The position numbers and the translations under genes were made by a program. 37,646 nucleotides of DNA from Comamonadaceae bacterium. GTDB lineage: Bacteria > Pseudomonadota > Gammaproteobacteria > Burkholderiales > Burkholderiaceae_C. Below, in pieces: positions 8,411-16,931 of the stretch (position 1 is the stretch's first letter; the number at the start of each line of letters is the position of its first letter). The DNA lies in assembly GCA_003599455.1 (NCBI GenBank), contig QZKF01000044.1:1-37646 (forward strand). The letters are read 5' to 3'. A model generated the notes under the pieces. It saw nothing but the letters and a program-made list of their open reading frames with translations. It had not been told where the DNA came from and did no database searches.

Positions 8411-9445
8411 ATGAAGATGACTTCCCTGAAGATGACGGCCCTGGGCCTGAGCGCAGCCGCCACCCTGGTCAGCCTGCCCGCCCACGCCGGCAAGGACCTC
8501 GAAGCGATCAAGAAGCGCGGCGAGCTGATCTGTGGTGTGAACACCGGCCTGGCGGGCTTCTCGGCCGCCGACAGCCAGGGCAAGTGGAGCGGCATGGACG
8601 TGGACGTGTGCCGCGCCGTGGCCGCCGCCATCCTGTCGAACGCCGACAAGGTGCGCTACGTGCCCCTGACCGCCCAGCAGCGCTTCACCGCCCTGCAGTC
8701 CGGCGAGATCGACATGCTCGCGCGCAACACCACCTGGACCCTGACCCGCGACGCCTCGCTGGGCATGCACTTCGCCGGCGTGAACTTCTACGACGGCCAG
8801 GCCTTCATGGTGCCCAAGAAGCTCAACGTGAAGAGCGCCAAGGCGCTCAAGGGCGCCACCGTGTGCGTGCAGTCCGGCACCACCACCGAGCTGAACCTGA
8901 CCGACTTCTCGCGCGCCAACAAGCTCAACCTCAAGCCCGTGGTGTTCGAAAAGGTCGAAGCCGCCACCGCCGCCTACGTGGCCGGCCGCTGCCAGGCCTA
9001 CACCACCGACGCCTCGGGCCTGGCCTCGATCCGCGCCAAGGAAACGCCCAAGCCCGAAGAGCACGTGATCCTGCCCGAGCTGATCTCCAAGGAACCGCTC
9101 GGCCCGGCCGTGCGCCGCGGCGACGACGAGTTCTTCAGCATCGTGAAGTGGGTCGGCTATGCGCTGATCGAAGCCGAGGAATACGGCGTGACCCAGGCCA
9201 ACGCCGACTCGATGAAGTCCAGCACCAACCCCAACATCATGCGGCTGGTCGGTGCGGGCACCGAAGACACCGGCAAGGTGCTCGGCCTGGACAAGGAATG
9301 GGCGCTGCGCGCGATCAAGGCCGGTGGCAACTACGGCGAGCAGTTCGAGCGCCACGTCGGCCCCAAGACCTCGATCGGCCTGCCCCGCGGCACCAACAAC
9401 CTCTGGACCAACGGCGGCCTGATGTACGCCCCGCCGGTGCGCTGA
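8411..9445 (+). CDS. aapJ: Amino-acid ABC transporter periplasmic binding protein (AapJ/BztA family)
   Basis: 344-residue exported binding protein that delivers L-amino acids to the AapQMP permease. The signal peptide ends near residue 24 (SLPAHAG). The mature protein starts with DLEAIKKRGELICGVNTGLAGFSAADSQGKWSGMDVDVCRAVAAA, typical of the glutamate/aspartate/general amino-acid cluster. The ligand-binding stretch RNTTWTLTRDASLGM and the ending SIGLPRGTNNLWTNGGLMYAPPVR are also characteristic of AapJ/BztA. I chose the ATG at 8411 because GGAGAGA precedes it; an upstream in-frame start at 8360 lies inside the leader hairpin and is rejected. It is the first gene of the operon and is separated from aapQ by two strong hairpins. 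Confidence 0.94.
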   Translation: MKMTSLKMTALGLSAAATLVSLPAHAGKDLEAIKKRGELICGVNTGLAGFSAADSQGKWSGMDVDVCRAVAAAILSNADKVRYVPLTAQQRFTALQSGEIDMLARNTTWTLTRDASLGMHFAGVNFYDGQAFMVPKKLNVKSAKALKGATVCVQSGTTTELNLTDFSRANKLNLKPVVFEKVEAATAAYVAGRCQAYTTDASGLASIRAKETPKPEEHVILPELISKEPLGPAVRRGDDEFFSIVKWVGYALIEAEEYGVTQANADSMKSSTNPNIMRLVGAGTEDTGKVLGLDKEWALRAIKAGGNYGEQFERHVGPKTSIGLPRGTNNLWTNGGLMYAPPVR

Positions 9446-9459
9446 TTCGCGAGCCCCCC

Positions 9460-9487
9460 GCCGCCGGCTCCCCGCGGGGCCGGCGGC
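9460..9487 (+). other. Intercistronic hairpin A between aapJ and aapQ
   Basis: A 12-bp GC-only stem (with one G-U pair in RNA) begins 14 bp after the aapJ stop and closes on a 4-nt loop. It lacks a T-run. Stems here are commonly used to protect the binding-protein mRNA or to cause partial termination before the permease genes. Confidence 0.6.
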
Positions 9488-9504
9488 CACGATATTCCTC
9501 CGTT

Positions 9505-9539
9505 CCACAGGCCCTGGGTCGCGCACCCCGGGCCTGTGG
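9505..9539 (+). other. Intercistronic hairpin B between aapJ and aapQ
   Basis: CCACAGGCCC and GGGCCTGTGG form a perfect 10-bp stem. An inner GGGT/ACCC stem extends it after one mismatch, and the loop is 5 nt. It follows hairpin A by 17 bp and ends 37 bp before the aapQ start codon. Confidence 0.6.
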
Positions 9540-9576
9540 CGCAAACGACCCCTGAATACCGGATGGCGAGGCCGCA

Positions 9577-10749
9577 TTGAACACGCAACCCCCCCCGAAA
9601 AATCGCACCTGGTCGCTCAACAGCCGGGCCACGCGCGGACTCATCTTCCAGGCCATCGCCCTCGTCCTGATCGCCGCCGGCGTCTGGTTCCTCGCGCACA
9701 ACACGCAGGAAAACATGCGCATCCGCGGCATCCAGAGCGGCTTTGATTTCCTGGGTGCGGCCGCCGGTTTCGACATCGGCGAAACCCTGGTGCCCTACGA
9801 CCCCAGCGAGAGCTACGGCAAGGCGATCTGGATCGGCGTGCTCAACACGCTCAAGGTCGCCGTCATCGGCATCGTGCTCACCACCATCCTGGGCGTGCTG
9901 ATCGGCGTGGGCCGCTTCTCGCGCAATGCGCTGGTGCGCGGCCTTTGTTATGGCTATGTGGAGACCTTCCGCAACGTGCCCATCCTGCTGCAGCTGCTGA
10001 TGTGGTACCTGGTCTTCATCGAGGTGCTGCCCGCGTCCAACGAGGCCTGGAACGCGGCCAACCTGTTCTACCTGAGCAAGGGCGGCTTCTCCTTCCCCTT
10101 CCCTTCGGCCGGTGTCGGCCAGGTGCTCGCGGGCGTGGGCATGGGCCTGATCGCTGGCTGGCTGTGGCGCCAGCGCATACAGAAGCGCTTCGAGCTCACC
10201 GGCCAGGACGGTGACCGCGTGTGGGGCCCGATCGCGCTGATCGGGGTGTTCGCGCTGGTGGGCTGGCTGGTCGCCGGCATGCCGATGGCCTGGAACATCC
10301 CGGAGCAGCTGCCCTTCATGGTGGAAGGCGGCGTCAGCGCCACGCCCGAGTTCATGGCGATCCTGATCGGCCTGGTGATCTACACCGCGGCCTTCATCGC
10401 CGAGGTGGTGCGCGGCGGCATCCAGTCGGTCAGCCGCGGGCAGGACGAGGCCGCCGCGGCGCTGGGCCTGAACCAGAAGCAGAAGATGAACCAGGTGATC
10501 CTGCCGCAGGCCATGCGCGTGATCATCCCGCCGCTGACCAACCAGTACCTCAACCTCACCAAGAACTCCTCGCTGGCGGTGGCGGTGGGCTATCCGGACG
10601 TGGTGTCGATCGCCAACACCACCATCAACCAGAGCGGCCGCGCGGTGGAATGCATCGCCATCATCATGCTGGTCTACCTCACGACCTCGCTGTCCACCTC
10701 GGCCTTCATGAACTGGTACAACCAGCGCATGGCCATCAAGGAGCGCTGA
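9577..10749 (+). CDS. aapQ: Amino-acid ABC transporter permease AapQ (BztB-like)
   Basis: 390-residue inner-membrane permease. It is much longer than ordinary His/Glu-type permeases (about 220 residues), as expected for AapQ, which has a long periplasmic segment between the N-terminal helices and the conserved core. The ABC permease signature (EAA loop) is GGIQSVSRGQDEAAAALGLNQKQKMNQVILPQAMRVIIPPLTNQY near residues 277-325. The N-terminal core YGKAIWIGVLNTLKVAVIGIVLTTILG is typical of the family. The start is a TTG, since the only close upstream ATG runs into a stop at once; GGCGAGG supplies a weak ribosome site. The stop is two bases before the aapM ATG, so translation is probably coupled. 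Confidence 0.94.
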   Translation: MNTQPPPKNRTWSLNSRATRGLIFQAIALVLIAAGVWFLAHNTQENMRIRGIQSGFDFLGAAAGFDIGETLVPYDPSESYGKAIWIGVLNTLKVAVIGIVLTTILGVLIGVGRFSRNALVRGLCYGYVETFRNVPILLQLLMWYLVFIEVLPASNEAWNAANLFYLSKGGFSFPFPSAGVGQVLAGVGMGLIAGWLWRQRIQKRFELTGQDGDRVWGPIALIGVFALVGWLVAGMPMAWNIPEQLPFMVEGGVSATPEFMAILIGLVIYTAAFIAEVVRGGIQSVSRGQDEAAAALGLNQKQKMNQVILPQAMRVIIPPLTNQYLNLTKNSSLAVAVGYPDVVSIANTTINQSGRAVECIAIIMLVYLTTSLSTSAFMNWYNQRMAIKER

Positions 10750-10751
10750 GC

Positions 10752-11855
10752 ATGGCCGACACCTTCATCCCCATCGCTCCCCGGCCCTCGCCGGTCAAGA
10801 CCTCGGGCTTCGTGCCCTGGGCGCGGCGCAACCTGTTCGCCGACGTGCGCAGCACGGTCACCACGCTGTTCGTCGCCGCCCTGCTGCTCTACGTGCTGCC
10901 GGGCCTGGCCAACTGGGTCTTGCTGCGGGCCATCTTCGTCAACGATGCGGACGCCTGCCAGGCCGCGCGCGGCATCGGCGCGTGCTGGGGGGTGGTCACC
11001 GAGAAGTACCGCATCATCCTGTTCGGCCGCTACCCGTACGAAGAGCAGTGGCGCCCGCTGATCGCCACCTCGGTGATGCTCGGCGGCCTGGTGCTGAGCT
11101 GCATGCGCGCCTTCTGGAAGCCCTGGCTGGTGCTGCTGTGGGTCGGCGTGCTGGCGGTCTTCTTCGTGCTCATGCTCGGCGGCGTGTTCGGCCTGAGCCC
11201 GGTGCGCACCGACCTGTGGGGCGGCCTGCCGCTCACCGTGATGCTGGCCACGCTCTCGATCTTCATGGCATTTCCGCTCGCCATCGTGGTGGCGCTGGGC
11301 CGGCGCAGCCACCTGCCGGCGATCCGCTCGGCCTGCATCGTCTACATCGAACTGATCCGCGGCGTGCCGCTGATCTCGGTGCTGTTCATGGCCTCGTTCA
11401 TGTTCCCGCTGTTCATGCCGCAGGGCGTGACGCTGGACGTGCTGGTGCGGGTGATCGTGGGCATCACGCTGTTCGCCGCGGCCTACATGGCCGAGATCAT
11501 CCGCGGCGGCCTGCAGGCCATCCCCAAGGGACAGCTGGAAGCGGCCGACACGCTGGGCCTGAGCTACTGGCAGACGCAGCGCAAGATCGTGCTGCCGCAG
11601 GCCCTGGCCATGGTGGTGCCCAGCATGATGAACAACTTCATCTCGGTGTTCAAGGACACCTCGCTGGTCACCATCGTCTCGCTCTACGAGCTCACCGGCG
11701 CGCTCGCGCTCGCGCTGAACTCCGACGTGGACTGGCGGCCTTTCAAGATCGAGGCCTACATCTTCATCACCCTCGTGTACTTCACCTGCTGTTTCTCGAT
11801 GTCGCGTTACAGCCTGTGGGTCGAAAAACAACTCAGCGCCAGCAAGGCCCGTTGA
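10752..11855 (+). CDS. aapM: Amino-acid ABC transporter permease AapM (BztC-like)
   Basis: 367-residue membrane permease that pairs with AapQ. Features include several hydrophobic helices, the conserved WGGLPLTVMLATLSIFMAFP entry to the transport core, the ELIRGVPLISVLFMASFMFPLF segment, and the EAA loop GGLQAIPKGQLEAADTLGLSYWQTQRKIVLPQALAMVVPS near 255-297. The N-terminal part carries a soluble loop with two Cys (DADACQAARGIGACW), as in other AapM/BztC proteins. It begins two bases after aapQ ends and is followed 12 bp later by aapP. Nothing is missing from the family pattern. Confidence 0.94.
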   Translation: MADTFIPIAPRPSPVKTSGFVPWARRNLFADVRSTVTTLFVAALLLYVLPGLANWVLLRAIFVNDADACQAARGIGACWGVVTEKYRIILFGRYPYEEQWRPLIATSVMLGGLVLSCMRAFWKPWLVLLWVGVLAVFFVLMLGGVFGLSPVRTDLWGGLPLTVMLATLSIFMAFPLAIVVALGRRSHLPAIRSACIVYIELIRGVPLISVLFMASFMFPLFMPQGVTLDVLVRVIVGITLFAAAYMAEIIRGGLQAIPKGQLEAADTLGLSYWQTQRKIVLPQALAMVVPSMMNNFISVFKDTSLVTIVSLYELTGALALALNSDVDWRPFKIEAYIFITLVYFTCCFSMSRYSLWVEKQLSASKAR

Positions 11856-11867
11856 AGGAACCAGAAC

Positions 11868-12611
<744 letters not shown>

Positions 12612-12622
12612 GCTGTCTTGCA

Positions 12623-12661
12623 TCGGTCATGGGGCGCTGTCACACTGCGCCCCATGACCGA
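12623..12661 (+). terminator. 15-bp perfect stem after aapP, overlapping the next gene's start
   Basis: TCGGTCATGGGGCGC and GCGCCCCATGACCGA pair perfectly over 15 bp with a 9-nt loop (TGTCACACT). The position suits a terminator of the aap operon, but there is no T-run. The 3' arm contains the likely ATG (12654) of the phosphodiesterase gene, so it could instead, or also, block translation of that gene. Confidence 0.5.
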
Positions 12662-13724
12662 AACCACCCTGCCCGAGGTGCAGCGCCTGACGTGGATACG
12701 CTGGAGTTGCACCACCGCCATGGGCCTGTCGCTGTGGTGCGCCAGCGCCGCGCTGGCGTTCGATGTGCAAGGCCACCGCGGCGCGCGCGGCCTCGCCCCT
12801 GAAAACACCCTGGCCGGCTTCGAACGCGCCCTGGCCGTGGGCGTCACCACGCTCGAACTCGACGTGGTGCTCAGCGCCGACGGCGTGCCGCTGATCTCGC
12901 ACGACACCGCGCCCAACCCCGATCTCACGCGGGACGCCAGCGGGCGCTGGCTGCAGGCGCGCGGCCAGCCCTTCAACCGCCTCTCGCTGGCCGAGATCGG
13001 CGCCTGGGACGTGGGCCGCATCAACCCGGCCAGCCGCTACGCGCGCGATTTTTCCGAACAGGCGCCGCACGACGGCCAGCGCATCCCCACCCTGGCCGCG
13101 CTGTTCGAGCGGGTGCGCCAGCTCGGCGCCCACCATGTGCGCTTCAACATCGAGCTCAAGCTCAACCCCGCCCGCCCCGACGAGTCGCCCAGCCCCGAGG
13201 CCTTCGTGCGCGCGGTGCTCGACGTGGTCGCGGCCCACGGCATGACCCCGCGTGTCGGCCTGCAGAGCTTCGACTGGCGCATCCAGAAACTCGCCCGCGA
13301 GCTCGCCCCCGGCATGCCGCTGTCCTACCTCTCGGCCCAGCTGCCGCGCTTCAACACCCTGGCCGGCGGCGAGTGGACGGCGGGCCTGCGCCTGGCCGAC
13401 TTCCAGGACGCCCCCGGCATGGTGGCCGCGGCGGGCGGCAAGGTCTGGTCGCCAAACTTCAACGACCTGAACCAGCAACTGCTGCAGCGGGCGCGCGCCC
13501 TGGAGCTGCGCGTGATCCCCTGGACCGTGAACGAGGTGCAGGACATGGCGCGCCTGATCGACTGGGGCGTGGACGGCCTGATCACCGACTACCCCGACCG
13601 CCTGCGCACGGTGATGCAGCGCCGGGGCATGGGCACGCCGCCACAGGTGGCCAAAGCCGCCGTAACGCCCGCGGCGGCAGAGCCCCCGCCCGAGCCGCCG
13701 CGCTTCGGCGTCGCGCCGCAATAG
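12654..13724 (+). CDS. Exported glycerophosphodiester phosphodiesterase
   Basis: 356-residue GDPD that hydrolyses glycerophosphodiesters to glycerol-3-phosphate and an alcohol, probably in the periplasm. A signal peptide covers about residues 1-35 (MGLSLWCASAALA just before FDVQ). The catalytic pattern is present: GHRGARGLAPENT, then LELDVVLSADGVPLISHDT with the metal-binding Glu/Asp and the second catalytic His. Near the C-terminus are SPNFNDLNQ, IPWTVNEVQDMARLIDWGVDGLITDYPDRL. The last 45 residues are a Pro/Ala-rich tail. The start is uncertain: the ATG at 12654 lies in a stem and has no clear ribosome site, and a TTG at 12618 is the in-frame alternative. It may be transcribed through from the aap operon. 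Confidence 0.88.
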   Translation: MTETTLPEVQRLTWIRWSCTTAMGLSLWCASAALAFDVQGHRGARGLAPENTLAGFERALAVGVTTLELDVVLSADGVPLISHDTAPNPDLTRDASGRWLQARGQPFNRLSLAEIGAWDVGRINPASRYARDFSEQAPHDGQRIPTLAALFERVRQLGAHHVRFNIELKLNPARPDESPSPEAFVRAVLDVVAAHGMTPRVGLQSFDWRIQKLARELAPGMPLSYLSAQLPRFNTLAGGEWTAGLRLADFQDAPGMVAAAGGKVWSPNFNDLNQQLLQRARALELRVIPWTVNEVQDMARLIDWGVDGLITDYPDRLRTVMQRRGMGTPPQVAKAAVTPAAAEPPPEPPRFGVAPQ

Positions 13725-13732
13725 CCCCGCGC

Positions 13733-13752
13733 TGCCGGCGCCCTGCTCGCCA
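13733..13752 (+). repeat. 20-bp direct repeat, left copy
   Basis: The sequence TGCCGGCGCCCTGCTCGCCA occurs here, in the gap between the phosphodiesterase and the tannase-family gene. It recurs identically at 23061-23080. The two copies bracket the lower-GC catabolic block. Confidence 0.7.
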
Positions 13753-13771
13753 GGCCAGACCAGTCGCTGAT

Positions 13772-15613
13772 CTAGCGGCAGGTGTAGCTGGATGCCACGT
13801 TGGGGTTCGCGCCCGTGAGCACCGCCTTCTTCGGATGTGAGCAGATGGGCAGGCTCAGGTGGCCCGACGCTGCCGTGAGTTCGATCCGCTCGGGCGCGAT
13901 CCCTTTTTCCACCCAGTTGCGCAAGGCGTTGAACAGCTCATCGCGGCCGGTGGCGGGCTGCGGGAGTGGTACCGCGCTCGGGGGGGTGATCGCGCCATCC
14001 AGGCCCACCGACGCCGTGCCGCCGAAGGCGCCGGTATGGCCGAGTCCCGGGATGAAAAACAGTCGGTTGAAGGTCTGGACCTTGTCCACGCCACCCATGT
14101 GCTGCACCAGGCGATCAAAGTAATTGAGCGACCCCTGGGGCATGATGAGCTGGTCGGAAAGACCGTGGTACGAGAGCACCTTGGCACCACGGTCGCGAAG
14201 ACCGGAGAGGTCGGGCGAATCGGTGTTGATGTGCGAGAACCGCGCTTGCATCGCCAGGCCGCGCTCATAGGCGGAAACCAGGTCGGAATAGGACAGCGCC
14301 TTCCAGCCGTCTTCTGCGTTGCCTGTGGCGTTGCTGAACATGCCCTTTTGAGCGATGCGGGGGTTCTGGAGCGACAGGGCCACCACTTGCGAGGCGATGG
14401 GAAAGGGTTCCTTCTCGCCAGCCAGCGCGGTCAGGTCGGTGCCGCGGGTCAGCCCCCACCAGAGCTGCCCGCGCTGGGCGGCCAGGCTGCCGGTGCGGCC
14501 GTTGTCCTGCGCCGGGTCTGGCGCACTCCCGTCGCGCGTCATGCCGTACCAGATTTTGTTGAGGGCCTGTGCTTCCTTCAGGCCAAGGCAGGTGCCTTGT
14601 GCGTTCGTGCCCTGAACGCCCGCCTCACCCGCTTCGCCTGCGCACAGGGCCGCGGGATCGCGCGCCGGGTTGTAGGTGCAGGCCAGGGGATCGAGCAGAA
14701 ATCCCCAGTTCGCCTGTGCGCCGCCGCAGGACCGCAGCGCCAGCGCACTGGCGGCGTGCAGTTTGGCGTTGGGGATGGTTCGACCCAGGTCCCGCTGCAT
14801 CACGACCTGTGGATACAGCTCCGAGGTGATGAAGCGGGTCCAGTTGAAGGCGGGCGCGCCCGCCAGAATGCCGTCGTATTGCCCGTGGAACTTCTGAGCG
14901 AGCTTGTAGCCTTGTCGCCCTCCGGTGGAGAAACCGTCGAAGTAGGCTCTGGAATGGGCCTTGCCGTAGTAGGCCTTGACCACCGCCTTGGTTTTGACCG
15001 CCTGCTCCAGCAGGCTGCGTTCGGCGAAATCCTGCCACAGCACGGTGTTGACCGAGCCGTCCGGATTCATGGTGAACGACGCATTGCGGCCCGAGACCGA
15101 GCCACCGTGCCCATGGTCGGTTCCGCTGACGGCATAGCCTTTTTGTACGGCGCCCAGAAACATCGCATTGCCGCCTCCCCCCTGGCCGATGCGCGTGGGG
15201 TCGGCATAAAAGCCGCCTGCCCAGCCACCGCTGCCATAGGCACGGATGGTCTGGTTCCACTGATCGCGCGCGGGCAGCCACACCTCCATGCCGATCCCCG
15301 GCGACGTGGAGGGTGCGCCCGCCGGCCCTGGATGGCCAGGGCCCACCACCAGCTTGACCATGCACACATCCACTGCCGTTTTCACATGAGGCGCAGGGGA
15401 ATTGGCCAGACGCACTTCGTCGCCCGCCTTGAAGTTCTGCACCGCAATGATTCGTGTCTGCGCATCGAGTGCGAGCCGCCCGATGCCCTGCATGTCACAG
15501 GCCATCGGAGCCTGGGTGGTCGGCGTTTTTTCAACGCTGGAGCAGCCGGTCAGCAAGGCGAGTGCGGACAGGACCGCCAGGCGAGTGGCCCACGGGTTGG
15601 GTACAGGGTTCAT
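13772..15613 (-). CDS. Tannase/feruloyl-esterase (MHETase) family lipoprotein, atypical active-site surroundings
   Basis: 613-residue secreted esterase-like protein. The lipobox LLTGC puts the lipidated Cys at 24, so it is probably an outer-membrane lipoprotein. The inferred triad is S229 (FDGFSTGGRQG), D487 (HGLSDQLI) and H526 (PGLGHTGAFGG), nearly the same numbering as MHETase (S225, D492, H528). The cysteines that flank Ser and His in the family (CS-D-HC motif) are replaced by Phe228 and Thr527. The lid loop that normally carries the calcium ligands (CDALDGxxDG type) reads CGGAQANWGFLLDPLAC. Cys elsewhere are kept. The ATG is preceded by GGAG at good spacing. The family's known substrates are aromatic esters; the substrate here is unknown. 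It sits at the end of a catabolic block of genes on the same strand. Confidence 0.88.
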   Translation of the reverse strand: MNPVPNPWATRLAVLSALALLTGCSSVEKTPTTQAPMACDMQGIGRLALDAQTRIIAVQNFKAGDEVRLANSPAPHVKTAVDVCMVKLVVGPGHPGPAGAPSTSPGIGMEVWLPARDQWNQTIRAYGSGGWAGGFYADPTRIGQGGGGNAMFLGAVQKGYAVSGTDHGHGGSVSGRNASFTMNPDGSVNTVLWQDFAERSLLEQAVKTKAVVKAYYGKAHSRAYFDGFSTGGRQGYKLAQKFHGQYDGILAGAPAFNWTRFITSELYPQVVMQRDLGRTIPNAKLHAASALALRSCGGAQANWGFLLDPLACTYNPARDPAALCAGEAGEAGVQGTNAQGTCLGLKEAQALNKIWYGMTRDGSAPDPAQDNGRTGSLAAQRGQLWWGLTRGTDLTALAGEKEPFPIASQVVALSLQNPRIAQKGMFSNATGNAEDGWKALSYSDLVSAYERGLAMQARFSHINTDSPDLSGLRDRGAKVLSYHGLSDQLIMPQGSLNYFDRLVQHMGGVDKVQTFNRLFFIPGLGHTGAFGGTASVGLDGAITPPSAVPLPQPATGRDELFNALRNWVEKGIAPERIELTAASGHLSLPICSHPKKAVLTGANPNVASSYTCR

Positions 15614-15908
15614 GGAAAGTCTCCGCAGTTGTGATGGTCAACAGGGCTCGAAGTACATGCATGATAGTGCACGTATTCAGGGCCAAACACCCGTGTTAAC
15701 CCGGGAACCCGGCCTGCATTCAGGATGTATAGTGCGCGTCCGCCAGCGGCTGGAATACGGTGGGCGCAAGCGGATCGACCACCGGGTCGTGGTCGAAATC
15801 GACATGAAGGTCACGTCGAGAGCGCCAGGAGTCCGCCCATGGTCCGCAGAAGTGCGCGTGGAATCGCGGATGCGGGCGCCACTTGGAAACGGGCTGGGAC
15901 CTTCACAA
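15614..15908. other. 295-bp gap upstream of the tannase-family gene
   Basis: No complete gene was found here. The part next to the esterase start is AT-richer (ATGCATGATAGTGCAC around 15658-15674) and probably holds its promoter. The part near 15720-15902 has a stop-bounded minus-strand frame without a start codon, listed separately as a possible remnant. Confidence 0.5.
15720..15902 (-). pseudogene. Possible gene remnant: 60-codon open frame without a start codon
   Basis: On the minus strand this stop-to-stop frame encodes a protein-like stretch containing KWRPHPRFHAHFCGPW, RRDLHVDFDHDPVVDPL and ends in ADAHYTS. The composition (many His, Asp, Trp) looks like real protein rather than GC-rich noise, yet there is no ATG, GTG or TTG in the first 40 codons. 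It may be the tail of a lost gene. I do not recognise the family, and chance is a serious alternative. Confidence 0.25.
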
Positions 15909-16922
15909 CTAGCGACCGGTCATGGCCGCATCTCGAAACCTGGGGTCGTAGTAATGGGCCGCCTCCCGCAGGGCGATACCTGCCCGGCCGTGCCGGGCGC
16001 GCAGCCGGATGACGGTTTCGACGCCCTGCAGGTTGATCTGCGCACCCCGCTGATAGCCTTGCGCTTCGACAAGAATGGCGCGGTACGCCGTTTCAGCGGC
16101 CTGCGGCGGCGTGCCGGGCGGCATGCGCGACCAATAGATTCGCTGGGCTTCTGCCTTGTTGGCCGGGTCATGCAGCCAGTCGATGGCACGCGCGCCGGCC
16201 CGGATAAAGCCGCTCAGCTGCGAAGCGTTTGCGCGCCCCCAGCCCTGACGCACGGCCGCCACTGCGCCCTGGTAGGGACCGAGCACCTCGTCCGCTTTGC
16301 CCAGCACGTTGAAGCCTTGCTGTTGCGCCAGCAGATCGAACGGCGCCAGCAGCATGGACGCCACATGCTTGCGATGCAGCAAGGACTCGTAGCGCTGCAT
16401 GGCCCCGCCCGCCGACACGACCTCGTAGTCGCGCCCCAGCACCAGGCCGTTGCGCTCCATCATTTCCAGCAGCACGAAGGCATAGCCGGTGGTCAGCGCA
16501 TCCACCGCCAGGACTTTTCCGCGCAGTGCGTCATAGCTGCGAATCTCTGGATCCGCGACGACGCGAAGCCATCCCGGGTCCACACCCATCACGGCCACGA
16601 GGTCCGGGCCGATCACTCCGGCGGCGCCCTGCCCTTCGCGGTACGCGATCACGTTGTCCATCGAGGTGATCGCGATGTCGAAATCACCCTTGATCAGGCC
16701 CTTCATCTGAAACGTGGAGTCGGGCGTCGGCGTGATAGCCACCTTCAGCTTCTCCGCCGTGAAGAAGCCCTTGTCCATCGCAACCCAGACGGGCCAGTTG
16801 GAACCGCCGGGGAAAGCCACAACACGCAGCGATGGCTCCGCGGGCGCAAGTGCCGGTCGCGCGGCCGTGCAAGCTGACAGGAGTGCCGCCAGGCAGACTG
16901 TGAGGATCGAACGAATGGACAT
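15909..16922 (-). CDS. NitT/TauT-family substrate-binding lipoprotein (NMT1-like), orphan
   Basis: 337-residue extracytoplasmic binding protein. The lipobox LLSAC places the lipidated Cys at 18. The fold markers of the NMT1/SsuA family follow: FPGGSNWPVWVAMDKGFFTAEKLKVAITPTPDSTFQMKGLIKGDFDIAITSMDNVIAY near residues 37-93, and LRGKVLAVDALTTGYAFVLLEMMERNGL near 134-161. Known relatives deliver small organic ions (taurine, nitrate, pyrimidine precursors, phthalate-like acids) to an ABC importer. No ABC permease or ATPase is nearby, so its partner is elsewhere or it serves as a sensor. The start lies 9 bp after the porin stop, indicating the same transcript. Confidence 0.88.
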   Translation of the reverse strand: MSIRSILTVCLAALLSACTAARPALAPAEPSLRVVAFPGGSNWPVWVAMDKGFFTAEKLKVAITPTPDSTFQMKGLIKGDFDIAITSMDNVIAYREGQGAAGVIGPDLVAVMGVDPGWLRVVADPEIRSYDALRGKVLAVDALTTGYAFVLLEMMERNGLVLGRDYEVVSAGGAMQRYESLLHRKHVASMLLAPFDLLAQQQGFNVLGKADEVLGPYQGAVAAVRQGWGRANASQLSGFIRAGARAIDWLHDPANKAEAQRIYWSRMPPGTPPQAAETAYRAILVEAQGYQRGAQINLQGVETVIRLRARHGRAGIALREAAHYYDPRFRDAAMTGR

Positions 16923-16931
16923 GTGTCACCC

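Noticed and set aside
8105..9577. Upstream extension of the acyl-CoA ligase frame to 9577
   Set aside because: The extension is antisense to aapJ and has no family similarity; the ATG at 8104 has a good ribosome site.
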